Shown here one piece after another: positions 27,826 to 37,406 of a DNA stretch of 64,000 nucleotides. A program made the position numbers and the translations under genes. How positions within the stretch are numbered: the stretch's first letter is position 1; every line of letters begins with the position of its first letter. The stretch comes from Microvirga lupini (GTDB taxonomy: Bacteria; Pseudomonadota; Alphaproteobacteria; Rhizobiales; Beijerinckiaceae), in contig NZ_JACHWB010000002.1 of NCBI RefSeq assembly GCF_014191055.1, positions 124,001-188,000 on the forward strand, given 5' to 3'. The notes under the pieces are model-generated. The model saw nothing but the letters and a program-made list of their open reading frames with translations, searched no databases and was not told the DNA's origin.

Positions 27826-28049
27826 GGCTTCAGGTCTCTCAAGATCAACTTCGCTATCGAATGTAGGATAAACCCAACGAAAAGCCAAATGATGCTGACG
27901 AGAATGGCGATTGCATCCCTCGGCATGGCCTCGGATCCATAGCCGACGGCCACCATCGGACCCACGAACCCGGCAATCACGAATGCGACCGCCACATTGT
28001 TGAGTGCCGTTGCCGTCAGCTTCGTCTGCTCATTATGGATCACGCTCAC
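27822..28049 (-). CDS. 75-residue two-helix membrane protein
   Basis: Starts with GTG at 28049 (G-rich ribosome site upstream) and reads SVIHNEQTKLTATALNNVAV..., with two hydrophobic segments (NVAVAFVIAGFVGPMVAVGY and AIAILVSIIWLFVGFILH). It lies 23 bases after the gor stop and its own stop overlaps the start of the 37-residue gene. The hydrophobic pair with a short soluble N-terminus suggests a small membrane protein; I do not recognise it. Confidence 0.68.
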   Translation of the reverse strand: MSVIHNEQTKLTATALNNVAVAFVIAGFVGPMVAVGYGSEAMPRDAIAILVSIIWLFVGFILHSIAKLILRDLKP

Positions 28050-28072
28050 TCAGCCCCCCCCTCGCCGTCTTA

Positions 28073-29458
28073 TTATCCCACCGCCTGCGGCTTCTTCACC
28101 ACCACGGGCGTACGCATGGTGACAAGCTCCTCGGCTGCCGTTGGGTGAACCGCCACGGTTCGGTCGAAATCGGCCTTTGTGGCCCCCATGGTGACGGCGA
28201 TGCCGGCGAGCTGGATCATCTCGCCTGCATCATGCCCCATGATGTGGACGCCCACGACCTTGTCGGTGGCTTTGTCGACGATCAGCTTCATGAAGACCCG
28301 GTCCTTGCCGCCCGAAAGGGTGGCCTTCATGGGCCGGAAGGCGGTCTTGTAGACGTCGATCTCGCCATAGATCGCCCGGGCCGCCGCCTCGCCGCAGCCG
28401 ATCACGCCGATCTCCGGGGTCGAGAAGACGGCGGTCGGGATCAGGTCGTGGTCGACGATGGTGGGCTTGTTGCCGAACACCGTATCGGCAAAGGCATGGC
28501 CCTCGCGGATGGCGATGGGGGTGAGATTCGCCCGGTTGGTGACGTCGCCCACCGCATAGATCGACGGGATGAGGGTCTGGGAATAGCCATCCACCGGAAT
28601 GGCCCCAACCTCGTCGACGGCGATTCCCGCATTCTCCAGCCCGAGCCCCTTGGTGTTGGGGCGCCGCCCGGTGGCGACGAGAACCTGATCGACGGTGAGA
28701 ATCGAGCCGTCGGACAGGGTTGCGGCAATGCCGCCGGGCGTCTTCTCCAAGCTCGTGAGGGTCCGGCCCAGGGCCAGGTTGATGCCGCGTTGCGCATAGG
28801 CCTCTCCCAGGGCGATGCGAACATCATCGTCGAAGCCGCGCAGGAGCATGTCGCCCCGGTGCAGGAGCGTGACCTCGCTGCCGAGGCCGGCAAAGACGCC
28901 CGCGAACTCAACCGCGATATAGCCGCCGCCGACCACGAGAATGCGCTTCGGCTGCTGCTCCAGATGGAATACCTCGTTGGACGTGATGCCGAGTTCGCCG
29001 CCGGGGATGACCGGCTCCAGGGTCGGATGGGCGCCGACCGCCACGAGGATAGTGCGGGCGCGGATCCGGGCGCCGGTCTTGAGCACATGAACCGTATGGG
29101 CATCCGCGATCACGGCGCGGCTGTCGACGATCTCGACGCCGGCCTTCTCCAGGTTCGTCCGGTATATGCCCTCCAGCCGGTCGATCTCCCGGTCCTTGTT
29201 GCGGATCAGTGTCGCCCAATCGAAGCGCGTCTCGCCGACGCTCCAGCCGAATCCTTGCGCATCGTGGAACTCGTCGGCGAAGCGGCTGGCATAGACCATC
29301 AGCTTCTTGGGCACACAGCCGCGGATCACGCAGGTACCGCCGACCCGGTACTCCTCCGCCAGCATGACCTTCGCGCCGTAGCCGGCGGCGATCCGGGCCG
29401 CGCGCACGCCGCCCGACCCGCCTCCGATGACGAAGAGGTCAACATCGAATGAGGTCAT
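28073..29458 (-). CDS. gor: Glutathione-disulfide reductase
   Basis: FAD/NADPH enzyme that regenerates glutathione. The redox-active disulfide is GGTCVIRGCVPKKL; FAD-binding is IGGGSGGVRAARIA; the NADPH Rossmann fold is VVGGGYIAVEFAGVF; the C-terminal active-site His-Glu pair lies in VHPTAAEELVTM. 461 residues, the normal length. Start MTSFDVDLF at 29458 is used; the upstream MSGDRA may not be translated. It heads a small operon with the two micro-protein genes. Confidence 0.93.
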   Translation of the reverse strand: MTSFDVDLFVIGGGSGGVRAARIAAGYGAKVMLAEEYRVGGTCVIRGCVPKKLMVYASRFADEFHDAQGFGWSVGETRFDWATLIRNKDREIDRLEGIYRTNLEKAGVEIVDSRAVIADAHTVHVLKTGARIRARTILVAVGAHPTLEPVIPGGELGITSNEVFHLEQQPKRILVVGGGYIAVEFAGVFAGLGSEVTLLHRGDMLLRGFDDDVRIALGEAYAQRGINLALGRTLTSLEKTPGGIAATLSDGSILTVDQVLVATGRRPNTKGLGLENAGIAVDEVGAIPVDGYSQTLIPSIYAVGDVTNRANLTPIAIREGHAFADTVFGNKPTIVDHDLIPTAVFSTPEIGVIGCGEAAARAIYGEIDVYKTAFRPMKATLSGGKDRVFMKLIVDKATDKVVGVHIMGHDAGEMIQLAGIAVTMGATKADFDRTVAVHPTAAEELVTMRTPVVVKKPQAVG

Positions 29459-29602
29459 GGCGCGGTCTCCGCTCAAATTCCGGGTTCAACGATTCATATA
29501 GGAATGGCTGTCGGGTAGCACCGCCCAACAGCCCTGCTCCGGGCACATGGCTGCCCACCTTGTGATGGTGCTCTTACGCTAAGGTTCAACAGCGATAAAG
29601 AA

Positions 29603-29614
29603 GCAAGCGCTTGC
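29603..29614. promoter_or_regulatory. Perfect 12-base palindrome upstream of tctC
   Basis: GCAAGCGCTTGC lies 74 bases upstream of the tctC ATG, in the gor/tctC divergent gap. It could be an operator; no regulator gene is close by. Weak evidence. Confidence 0.3.
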
Positions 29615-29687
29615 CGCTCCCCTGATCCCTCTTTAGGTTCTGCCGCAGGACGCTCTCACCTGACGGAAGCGTCAACGGAGGAACAGT

Positions 29688-30659
29688 ATGACCCAGTTTC
29701 GCAAAGGGCTCTGGCGCAGCGCAATCGCTGCCGCAGCAATGGCCGGGTTCGTGACATCGGCGGCAGCCCAGATGGAGCTCAAGATCATGGCTCCCGCGGC
29801 GCCGGGCGGCGGCTGGGACCAGACGGCCCGCTCCATGCAGCAGGCCCTGACCCAGTCCGGCATCGCCAAGAGCGTGCAGGTGACCAACGTGCCGGGCGCC
29901 GGCGGCTCCATCGGCATCGCCCAGCTCGTGAACAACTCCAAGGGCGACGGCAACCAGCTCATGGTCATGGGCTACGTCATGGTGGGCGCGCTGCTGACCA
30001 ACAAGTCGCCCGTCACCCTCGATCAGACCACCCCCATCGCCCGCCTGACGACGGAATACGAAGCGATCGTGGTGCCGGCCGACTCGCCGATCAAGAACGC
30101 GAAGGATCTCGCCGCGGCCATCAAGGCCGATCCGGCCAAAGTGACCTGGGCCGGCGGCTCGGCAGGCGGCGTCGACCACATCGCGGCAGCTCTCTTCGCC
30201 AAGGCGGCGGGCGCCGATCCGACCAAGATCAACTACATCCCCTTCTCCGGCGGCGGCGAGGCCCTGGCGGCCATCCTCGGCGGCAAAGTGACGGCGGGTA
30301 TTTCGGGCTACGGCGAATTCGAGAGCCAGGTGAAGGCGGGCAAGCTGCGCCTCATCGGCCTGACCTCGGCCACCAAGACCCCCAACGTGGACGTGCCCTC
30401 GATCAAGGAACAGGGCGTCGACCTCGAGATTGCCAACTGGCGCGCGGTCGTGGCCCCTCCCGGCATCTCCGCCGACCAGAAGAAGGCTCTGACGGAGGCC
30501 ATGGACAAGCTGGCCCAGTCGAAGGAATGGCAGGAAATCCTGAAGGCCAAGGGCTGGGAGAACGCCTACATCTCCGGCGACGCCTTCACCAAGATCCTGG
30601 CGGACGAGCAGGCGCGCACGAAAGAAGTGCTCACGGCGGTGGGGCTGGTGAAGTCTTAA
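29688..30659 (+). CDS. tctC: TTT transporter substrate-binding protein TctC
   Basis: A 323-residue periplasmic binding protein of the tripartite tricarboxylate transporter (Bug/TctC family). Signal peptide ends TSAAA/Q; the Bug-type signature ([20 protein letters not shown] and later [15 protein letters not shown]) is present. It captures a carboxylate or similar solute for the TctAB membrane unit. Ribosome site GGAGGA directly before the ATG. It is followed by an intercistronic terminator, then tctB. Confidence 0.94.
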   Translation: MTQFRKGLWRSAIAAAAMAGFVTSAAAQMELKIMAPAAPGGGWDQTARSMQQALTQSGIAKSVQVTNVPGAGGSIGIAQLVNNSKGDGNQLMVMGYVMVGALLTNKSPVTLDQTTPIARLTTEYEAIVVPADSPIKNAKDLAAAIKADPAKVTWAGGSAGGVDHIAAALFAKAAGADPTKINYIPFSGGGEALAAILGGKVTAGISGYGEFESQVKAGKLRLIGLTSATKTPNVDVPSIKEQGVDLEIANWRAVVAPPGISADQKKALTEAMDKLAQSKEWQEILKAKGWENAYISGDAFTKILADEQARTKEVLTAVGLVKS

Positions 30660-30680
30660 ATTTCAAGATAAAGGCCGTTG

Positions 30681-30715
30681 GAAGCGCCGCGTTCACGACG
30701 CGGCGCTTCTTTTTT
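30681..30715 (+). terminator. Intercistronic terminator/attenuator between tctC and tctB
   Basis: Perfect 11-base stem GAAGCGCCGCG / CGCGGCGCTTC, loop TTCACGA, then TTTTTT. It sits 20 bases after the tctC stop and 11 bases before the tctB start, so partial termination would leave tctC mRNA in excess over tctBA. Confidence 0.88.
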
Positions 30716-30725
30716 GGGACATTCC

Positions 30726-31199
30726 ATGACCACATCCCCCCAACGGCGCATCGACGTGGCAGGCCTCGTCATCGCCCTCATCCTTTTTGTCCTCGCCGGC
30801 GTGGTCTGGTGGGACATGACCAAACTCCAGATTCTGTCACCCTACGATCTCGGCCCGAAAGTCATGCCGATCATTGTCTCGGGAGCTCTTGCGCTCCTGG
30901 CCATCGGCAACGCAATCGGCGCCCTGCGCGGCGATCTCCCCGCGCGCGACCATCTCGATTGGAAGCCGATCATCCTCATCCTCGGCGGGCTCGCCTGCCT
31001 CATCATCCTGATCGCTATCGGCGGCGGCTTCATGATCGGCACGGCCATTCTGTTCGCGACCACGTCGGCCGCCTTCGGGCGTCGCGCTTTCCTGACCGAT
31101 CTCCTGATCGGCGCGGTGATCGCCGTCTTCATCTATCTGCTTTTCGCCAAGCTCCTGACCCTGTCCCTGCCTGCAGGGCCGCTCGAACGCCTGTTCTGA
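30726..31199 (+). CDS. tctB: TTT transporter small membrane protein TctB
   Basis: A 157-residue membrane subunit with about four helices ([70 protein letters not shown]). The pattern and place between tctC and tctA fit TctB. ATG at 30726. It directly follows the intercistronic hairpin; tctA begins 11 bases after its stop. Confidence 0.92.
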   Translation: MTTSPQRRIDVAGLVIALILFVLAGVVWWDMTKLQILSPYDLGPKVMPIIVSGALALLAIGNAIGALRGDLPARDHLDWKPIILILGGLACLIILIAIGGGFMIGTAILFATTSAAFGRRAFLTDLLIGAVIAVFIYLLFAKLLTLSLPAGPLERLF

Positions 31200-31210
31200 G
31201 GCTTAACCCC

Positions 31211-32710
31211 ATGGAAGCTTTTGCATCCCTCGCCGATGGCCTCACGGTCGCCATCCAGCCGATGAACCTGCTGTTCGCCCTCATCGGCGTCCTTCTCGGC
31301 ACCGCTGTCGGCGTTCTGCCCGGCATCGGCCCGGCGCTCACCGTGGCGCTTCTTCTGCCCATCACCTTCAAGCTCGATCCTGGCGGATCGATCATCATGT
31401 TCGCGGGCATCTATTACGGTGGCATGTATGGCGGCTCGACCACCGCGATCCTGATCAACACGCCGGGCGAGAGCGCCTCCATGGCGACCGCGCTCGAAGG
31501 CAACAAGATGGCCAAGGCCGGTCGTGGCGGTCCCGCGCTCGCCACCTCGGCCATCGGCTCCTTCGTGGCCGGCACTTTCGCCACCCTCGGCCTGACGTTC
31601 CTCGCGCCCTACCTCGTGGATATCGCGGTGAGCTTCGGCCCTGAGGACTACTTTGCCCTCATGTGCGTGGCCTTCGTGACCGTCTCGGCCACCTTCGGCG
31701 ATTCGCCGGTGCGCGGCCTGACCAGCCTGGCCCTCGGCCTGCTGCTGGGCCTGGTCGGGATCGACATCCTCTCCGGCCAGTCCCGCCTGAGCTTCGGCAT
31801 TCCGGAACTCTATGACAATGTCGAGGTCACGACCCTGGCCGTCGGCCTCTTCGCCGTCGGCGAGGCGCTCTATGTCGCCTCCCGCCGCCACGTTCACGAG
31901 GAGAAGCTCGAGGCTGTTCGCGGCTCGCTGTGGATGACCAGGGAGGACTGGAAGCGCTCCTGGAAGCCTTGGCTCCGTGGAACCGCCTTCGGCTTCCCCA
32001 TTGGTGCGCTTCCCGCCGGTGGCGCCGAGATCCCGACCTTCCTGTCCTACTCGACCGAAAAGCGTCTGACGAAGCATCCTGAGGAATTCGGTAAGGGCGC
32101 CATCGAAGGCGTCGCCGGTCCGGAGGCTGCCAACAACGCGGCTGCGGCCGGCACGCTCGTGCCCCTGCTGACGCTGGGCCTTCCCACCTCGGCTACGGCC
32201 GCCATGATGCTGGCAGGCTTCCAGCAATATGGCCTCAACCCGGGCCCCCTGCTCTTCGCCGACCAGCCGAAGCTGGTCTGGGGCCTGATCGCCAGCCTGT
32301 TCATCGCCAATGCCATGCTGCTGGTGCTGAACCTGCCGCTGGTCGGCCTTTGGGTGCGCCTCCTGAAGATCCCGCAGCCCTGGCTCTATGCGGGCATCCT
32401 GGTCTTCGCCACCATGGGCACCATTGCGGCCAATCCGTCGCCGGTCGAGCTCATCATGCTGACGGTCTTCGGCGTGCTCGGCTTCCTGATGCGGCGCTTC
32501 GATTTCCCGATTGCCCCGGTGGTGGTCGGCCTGATCCTCGGCCCCATCGCCGAAAGCCAGCTGCGCCGCGCCCTCTCGATCAGCCTGGGCGATCCCATGG
32601 TGCTGCTGCAGAGCCCGATCTCGGCCACGCTGCTCATCATAGCGCTGCTCGCCCTCATTGCCCCCTTCGTGCTCAAGGGGCTCGGGCGTTTCAAGGCGGT
32701 CGAGGATTAA
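31211..32710 (+). CDS. tctA: TTT transporter large membrane protein TctA
   Basis: A 499-residue integral membrane permease with about 10-12 helices, the main transport subunit. TctA features visible: [44 protein letters not shown], and [22 protein letters not shown]. Together with TctB and TctC it moves citrate, tartrate or other carboxylates using the ion gradient. Substrate cannot be told. The ATG is at 31211, eleven bases after tctB. Confidence 0.95.
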   Translation: MEAFASLADGLTVAIQPMNLLFALIGVLLGTAVGVLPGIGPALTVALLLPITFKLDPGGSIIMFAGIYYGGMYGGSTTAILINTPGESASMATALEGNKMAKAGRGGPALATSAIGSFVAGTFATLGLTFLAPYLVDIAVSFGPEDYFALMCVAFVTVSATFGDSPVRGLTSLALGLLLGLVGIDILSGQSRLSFGIPELYDNVEVTTLAVGLFAVGEALYVASRRHVHEEKLEAVRGSLWMTREDWKRSWKPWLRGTAFGFPIGALPAGGAEIPTFLSYSTEKRLTKHPEEFGKGAIEGVAGPEAANNAAAAGTLVPLLTLGLPTSATAAMMLAGFQQYGLNPGPLLFADQPKLVWGLIASLFIANAMLLVLNLPLVGLWVRLLKIPQPWLYAGILVFATMGTIAANPSPVELIMLTVFGVLGFLMRRFDFPIAPVVVGLILGPIAESQLRRALSISLGDPMVLLQSPISATLLIIALLALIAPFVLKGLGRFKAVED

Positions 32711-32732
32711 ACCTTCCTGCCAGCAGGCAAGA

Positions 32733-32769
32733 ACGACAGAGGCGCCTCGGTTCGAGGCGCCTCTGTCGT
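32733..32769 (+). terminator. Perfect 17-base hairpin after tctA
   Basis: ACGACAGAGGCGCCTCG, loop GTT, then the exact complement. No U-tract follows, so it may protect the mRNA 3' end or act with a downstream factor rather than as a classical intrinsic terminator. It also ends the region before the convergent MCP gene. Confidence 0.65.
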
Positions 32770-32813
32770 GTCGGGGTGGTGACAAGCGATGCCCGACACA
32801 TCGCAAGCGATCA

Positions 32814-34295
32814 TCAGCCGATCGACGAGGACGCCTCGCGGACTTTCAAGGTGGCCGTGCTCACCAATTCGGCCGAGCGCGCGATCTCGTTCATGCTGTT
32901 GCTGATCGACGAGACGCTGCGCGAGGCTCCCTGCATGTTGGACGACATCTCCTGCGTCACAGCCGACTGCTCCTCCACGGCCGCGGAGATCGCGACCGAG
33001 ATCTCGTTGATCCTCTGAACCGTCGAGGTGATCGCCTCGATGGCCGTTACGACCTGCTGCGTTGACGTCTGTGTCTGTGCGATCTGTGCGCCGATCTCCT
33101 CCGTTGCCCTTGCGGTCTGAGTGGCCAAACTCTTGACCTCGGAGGCAACCACCGCGAAGCCACGGCCTGCCTCGCCTGCCCGCGCCGCCTCGATGGTGGC
33201 GTTCAGCGCGAGGAGATTGGTCTTGGACGCGATGCTGTCGATGAGAGTGACAATCTCGCCGATCTTTTGTGCGGACGCCGAAAGGCCCGATACAATCGCA
33301 TTCGTCTGCCTGCCCTGCTCAACCGCTTCGTTGGAGATGGCAAGGGCGTGATTCACCTGTTGCCCGATCTCGTTGACGGAGGCTGCGAGCTCCTCGGCGC
33401 CGGCTGCGACCGCCCGCACGTTTGCCGATGTCTCGCTCGACGCGCTCGCTGCTCCTTCGGCCCGATCCGTAACACCGGAGATCGCCCTCGTAATCTCGAT
33501 CAGCTCAGCGGCAATCGCTGTCTGGACCTCGGCGCGGCGGATACGTTCATGCACCTGCGCCGTAATGTCCGTGGCGAACTTGATGACCTTGTAGGCACGC
33601 CCAGTCATATCGAGAATTGGGTTGTAGGAGGCCTGGATCCAGACTTCCCGTCCGCCCTTTGCGATGCGCCTGTACTCGCCCGACTGGTACTCGCCGCGCG
33701 CGAGGGAAACCCAGAACTCCCGATACTCGTGACTGTTGCGATGCTCGGGCTCGACGAAAAGGCTGTGATGCCTGCCCTCGATCTCGTCGAGTTGATAGCC
33801 CAGCGCGGCGAGGAAGTTCTCGTTCGCGGTCAGAATGGTGCCATCGAGCTTGAAGGCAATGACGGCCTGGGAGCGGTTGATGGCCTTGATCTGTCCCTCG
33901 TAATCGGCCGCCTGAAGTTTCTGCTCGGTCGTGTCCGTGGCGAACTTCACCACCTTGTAGGGTCTTCCGCTGCGGTCGAGCACGGGATTGTACGAAGCCT
34001 GGATCCAGATCTCCCGTCCACCCTTGCCGAAGCGCCGGTACTCGGCCGTCCGTGCTTCGCCCCGGTTCAGAGCAGCCCAGAACTCCCGGTACTCTGCGCT
34101 GCCCTGTTCGGTCGGATCTACGAACAGGCTGTGGTGCCGGCCTTGAAGCTCATCAAGAGTGTAGCCCATCGTGCTGAGAAAATTCTCATTGGCGGTCAGA
34201 ATGGTACCATCGAGCCTGAACTCGATGATCGCTTGAGACCGATCCAAGGCCTCTAGCTTGTCCGACATCTCGCCACTCGACCGAAACATAAACAT
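32814..34295 (-). CDS. Cytoplasmic methyl-accepting chemotaxis protein with two PAS domains
   Basis: A 493-residue soluble chemoreceptor: no membrane helix. Two near-identical PAS domains (about residues 17-124 and 139-246) share [14 protein letters not shown] / [14 protein letters not shown] and GRHHSLFV, and the third block [12 protein letters not shown] / [15 protein letters not shown]-MCPs of this kind sense redox state or internal ligands through a flavin or haem. Then comes the methyl-accepting signalling domain (about 290-480) with the hairpin tip [23 protein letters not shown]. The start (MFMFRSSGE) is chosen because upstream frame has no ribosome site. It would control CheA through CheW. 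Confidence 0.9.
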   Translation of the reverse strand: MFMFRSSGEMSDKLEALDRSQAIIEFRLDGTILTANENFLSTMGYTLDELQGRHHSLFVDPTEQGSAEYREFWAALNRGEARTAEYRRFGKGGREIWIQASYNPVLDRSGRPYKVVKFATDTTEQKLQAADYEGQIKAINRSQAVIAFKLDGTILTANENFLAALGYQLDEIEGRHHSLFVEPEHRNSHEYREFWVSLARGEYQSGEYRRIAKGGREVWIQASYNPILDMTGRAYKVIKFATDITAQVHERIRRAEVQTAIAAELIEITRAISGVTDRAEGAASASSETSANVRAVAAGAEELAASVNEIGQQVNHALAISNEAVEQGRQTNAIVSGLSASAQKIGEIVTLIDSIASKTNLLALNATIEAARAGEAGRGFAVVASEVKSLATQTARATEEIGAQIAQTQTSTQQVVTAIEAITSTVQRINEISVAISAAVEEQSAVTQEMSSNMQGASRSVSSISNSMNEIARSAELVSTATLKVREASSSIG

Positions 34296-34494
34296 TGACA
34301 GCCCCAACCCTTGCCCATCCGGCGCGTCTTGGCGCCGCTCTTCGGGGAGATGCGGAAGACGCTGTCGATCAGATCGGAACGAGGCCCGAACCTGAACTGG
34401 CGCCAATTTGGCCATCAACTCCTAACGGTCTGTTAAAGGGAGTAGCGGTGACACAGAGAAACGGTCCCGTTTTCATTGGCAAAGATGCAAATGA

Positions 34495-35301
34495 CTACTT
34501 GCATTTCAGCTCGATGCTCAACCCGACCTTTGCGCCAGGCGAGATTGTGAACTCAATTCCATGGGTTTCCATGGTTCGTCTGATGGCCTCGATACTCGCC
34601 TTCCGCACGCTATCACTGCCCTGAGCCTCAATGCGCTTGATCGTTGTTGCTGAGATGCCCGAGGCGTCGGCGAGTTCACGCACGGACCAGTTGAGCAAGG
34701 CGCGCCCGGCGCGAATCTGCTCGCTCGTGAGGGGAGCTGCAAGGTCGAACGCGAGAGGCCTCTCGCCTGCGGGCGCAGATTCCGAGCTCACCTTGGCCAG
34801 GCCTGCCTGTTCAAGATGATGGAGCCACAACTCGTCGACGACCAGCCTTCCAAGGCCGGCGAGAACAGCCGCCTGATCCGGGTGGAACTCCCGCGGTTCG
34901 GTATCGATCAAACACAAGGATCCGAGCCGTATTCCAGGCCCTGTCGTCAGAGGTGCGCCGGCATAGAACCGAATACCAGGCTCGCCTGTCACGTAAGGAT
35001 TGGCCGCGAAGGTCTGATCGGCTCTTGCATCAGGCACGACAAAAACCTCGTCATGCATGATCGTATACTGGCAGAAGGAGTGCTCGCGCGCCGTGACCTT
35101 GAGGTCGGGAATCCCGATGGTGGCCTTGAGCCATTGATGCGTGTCGTCGAGGAAGGTCACGGCAGCAATCGGAACGTTGAACAGCTGCTGAGCCACGCGG
35201 CAGATACGGTCCAAGGAGGGAGAGGCCGGGGCATCGACGATGCCGAGCTTCCGGAGGGCAGCGAGACGCTCCACTTCATTCGGGGGGAAAAGACTTGCCA
35301 T
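34495..35301 (-). CDS. GAF domain plus XRE-type helix-turn-helix regulator
   Basis: A 268-residue protein: N-terminal GAF domain (about 20-150; FNVPIAAVTFLDDTHQWLKA and later IRLGSLCLIDTEPREF), a linker, and a C-terminal helix-turn-helix (about 188-225; EQIRAGRALLNWSVRELADA and SGISATTIKRIE). GAF domains bind small molecules such as cyclic nucleotides or report redox state; coupled to an XRE-HTH this predicts a ligand-sensing transcription factor. ATG at 35301 has AGGGGAC upstream. It lies just upstream of the PAS-MCP gene on the same strand, about 200 bases apart; a functional link is possible but not shown. Confidence 0.82.
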   Translation of the reverse strand: MASLFPPNEVERLAALRKLGIVDAPASPSLDRICRVAQQLFNVPIAAVTFLDDTHQWLKATIGIPDLKVTAREHSFCQYTIMHDEVFVVPDARADQTFAANPYVTGEPGIRFYAGAPLTTGPGIRLGSLCLIDTEPREFHPDQAAVLAGLGRLVVDELWLHHLEQAGLAKVSSESAPAGERPLAFDLAAPLTSEQIRAGRALLNWSVRELADASGISATTIKRIEAQGSDSVRKASIEAIRRTMETHGIEFTISPGAKVGLSIELKCK

Positions 35302-35458
35302 GAAACGTCCCCTGGTCCTGCCCTGGGGCAGGATGACGGCATGATCGGCGAAGGCTTCGTTACTGTCAGGCAGGGTCGCCGCCGACTGGCGCCTGATGAA
35401 GCTTCGTCTCACGCCTCAATCTATCTAGAACAATCCTGAGGTTGAGCCTCGACAATAC

Positions 35459-35482
35459 AAAGGCTCGGTTGCCCGAGCCTTT
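35459..35482 (-). terminator. Terminator downstream of the DUF2059 gene
   Basis: Stem AAAGGCTCGG / CCGAGCCTTT with loop TTGC, followed on the minus strand by a T-rich stretch (TTTGTATTG). It ends the rpiA-DUF2059 transcript. Confidence 0.75.
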
Positions 35483-35510
35483 CCGTGGTGAAGCGGACGG
35501 CGCTCTCGCA

Positions 35511-36011
35511 TTACTGCAGCTGGTGACCGCGCTTGCCCATTTCCTCGCGGGCGCGGCTCATGACGAACTGAGCGGTCTGCTGCGTCCAGGTCGCGAGATC
35601 CCGAACCACGTCGTCGAGGATGCCCGGCTGGGTCTCCACGTACTTCTTGCCAGCCGGAGACTTGTAGAAGTCGGAGATCGTCTTCAGCTCGGCCTCGGTC
35701 ATGCGGCTGGCGAAAGCCCGGGCCGCATTGTCGACCATCTTCAGCTTTTCCTTATCGAGCTCGGGACGGATCTGGGCGACGACCTGATCGAGGTCCTGCT
35801 TGATCTCCGGGCGGGTCACGTTCATCTGCTGCAGCTGCTCGAGGAACGGCTCGACCATGGCATCAAAAGAGCGGGTCATGCCGGAGCTGATGGCGACTTC
35901 GCGCGCGAGAGCCATGTGGCTGGCGCTCGGCTGCGCCTGGGCGAAGGCCGGGCTGGCGAGCATGAACAGCGCGACGGAGGTCGCAGCCAGTCGGGAGGCG
36001 GTACGGATCAT
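35511..36011 (-). CDS. DUF2059 periplasmic protein
   Basis: A 166-residue exported protein: signal peptide ending SPAFA/Q, then a helical DUF2059 domain with SPAGKKYVETQPGI near its middle. DUF2059 proteins are common next to rpiA in Hyphomicrobiales and have no assigned role. The ATG at 36011 is used; GGAG eight to nine bases upstream. It lies 30 bases downstream of rpiA on the same strand and is followed by a terminator. Confidence 0.85.
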   Translation of the reverse strand: MIRTASRLAATSVALFMLASPAFAQAQPSASHMALAREVAISSGMTRSFDAMVEPFLEQLQQMNVTRPEIKQDLDQVVAQIRPELDKEKLKMVDNAARAFASRMTEAELKTISDFYKSPAGKKYVETQPGILDDVVRDLATWTQQTAQFVMSRAREEMGKRGHQLQ

Positions 36012-36040
36012 CAGGATGGCTCCATTCGTCATGGTTCTGG

Positions 36041-36736
36041 TCAGAGCTGACCGAGTTCGACGAGCCCGTCAGCGGTGGCGAGGATCGCGCCGGTGGCCAG
36101 GCCCAGGAAAAGACCGTGCTCGACGACGCCGGGAATGTTGTTCAGCGTCGAGGCAAGCACGTTCGGCTTGTCGATGCGCTCGAGATGCGCATCGAGAATG
36201 AAATGGCCGCCATCCGTCACGTAGGGCGCGCCGTCGGCGGCACGCCGGAGGCGCAGCTCGCCGGTCATGGACAGGGAATCCAGCAGTCGGACGATGGCGC
36301 GCTCCGTGGCCGTGAGGCCGAAGGGCACCACCTCGATGGGGAGCGGGAAGCGTCCGAGCTTCGTGACGAGCTTCGACCCGTCGGCGATGACGATCATGCG
36401 CTGGCTGGCAGAAGCCACGATCTTCTCCCGCAGCAGCGCGCCGCCGCCGCCCTTGACGAGGCGCAGGTCGTTGTCGAGCTCGTCGGCCCCATCGACCGTC
36501 AGGTCGAGGTCCGGCGTTTCATCGAGGCTCGTCAGGGGAATGCCCTCGCGCTGGGCCTGCTCGCGGGTCGCCTCGGAGGTGGGCACGCCCACGACCTTCA
36601 GCCCGCCCCGGACGCGCTCGCCGACGGCCGCGACGAAATGCGCCGCGGTCGAGCCGGTACCAAGCCCAAGCCTCATTCCGTCGGTGACGAGCTGGGCGGC
36701 CCGTTCGGCTGCTGCGCGCTTGAGAGTGTCGCTCAC
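36041..36736 (-). CDS. rpiA: Ribose-5-phosphate isomerase A
   Basis: Interconverts ribose 5-phosphate and ribulose 5-phosphate in the pentose phosphate pathway. A 231-residue enzyme; the [12 protein letters not shown] phosphate-binding loop, [11 protein letters not shown] and [18 protein letters not shown] are all diagnostic, as is DGSKLV. ATG at 36736. It is followed by the DUF2059 gene; the order rpiA-DUF2059 is common in the order. The gap before it holds a short hypothetical exported gene. Confidence 0.96.
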   Translation of the reverse strand: MSDTLKRAAAERAAQLVTDGMRLGLGTGSTAAHFVAAVGERVRGGLKVVGVPTSEATREQAQREGIPLTSLDETPDLDLTVDGADELDNDLRLVKGGGGALLREKIVASASQRMIVIADGSKLVTKLGRFPLPIEVVPFGLTATERAIVRLLDSLSMTGELRLRRAADGAPYVTDGGHFILDAHLERIDKPNVLASTLNNIPGVVEHGLFLGLATGAILATADGLVELGQL

Positions 36737-36860
36737 GGATAACCTCTGAAATCAGGGAGGCGTCCGGCCGGATGGCCGTATGACCCGCCTCTAGCATGCC
36801 GGAGCGCCTGGAAGAAAGAACGTTTCATGGATGGCTTGTGCCTGAGACCCCCGCAGGGCC

Positions 36861-37316
36861 TCAGGGACGCTGCGGCGAGGCTCCCGTGCCTGGGCTGACA
36901 CTGGGGGTCGACACCGGGGCGGCCGCCGAGGAGGTCGCCGGCGACGGCGTGGTCTGCGGAGTGCACACCACCCGCTCGTCGAACACGTAGCAGATGCTCA
37001 TCTGGCCGGTCCGGTAATTGACCCGGAACACGCCCCCTTCCCGCTCGTGGCGGGAGGCGACCAGTCCGTACTCGCCCGGAGCCTGGGGGCCGGCACCCTC
37101 GCCCGCGCTGAAGCACAAGGTCACCCCAATTGTGCCTTCCTGGAGACCATACTGGCAGGAGCTGACCTCGCCGGTGATCCGATCGATCCTATAAATACGG
37201 TTCAGGTCGGTCTGAGGGGCGGGAACGAAATCATACGATGCAGCCAGGGCGTGGCCGGAGAAGCCCCCCAGCGCCATGGCTGCAAAAATCAACGCCGCGG
37301 TACCAAAGGGCCGCAT
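36861..37316 (-). CDS. Small exported protein of unknown function
   Basis: A 151-residue protein with signal peptide (MRPFGTAALIFAAMALGG, cleavage about HALA/A), a middle domain with paired YRIDRITGEVSSCQYG and FRVNYRTGQMSICYVFDERV repeats of similar layout, and a Thr/Ser/Pro/Ala-rich C-terminus. The two similar units may form a small beta-sheet pair with cysteines in matching spots. I do not recognise it. It lies divergent to gph and upstream of rpiA. Confidence 0.65.
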   Translation of the reverse strand: MRPFGTAALIFAAMALGGFSGHALAASYDFVPAPQTDLNRIYRIDRITGEVSSCQYGLQEGTIGVTLCFSAGEGAGPQAPGEYGLVASRHEREGGVFRVNYRTGQMSICYVFDERVVCTPQTTPSPATSSAAAPVSTPSVSPGTGASPQRP

Positions 37317-37406
37317 TCAACACTCCATTCGGTAAGAACGAATCAACCTTAGGACCTTATCATCCCCATGCTTGATTCCCTTGCCCGCAGCAGGTAGCCG
37401 ACCTTC

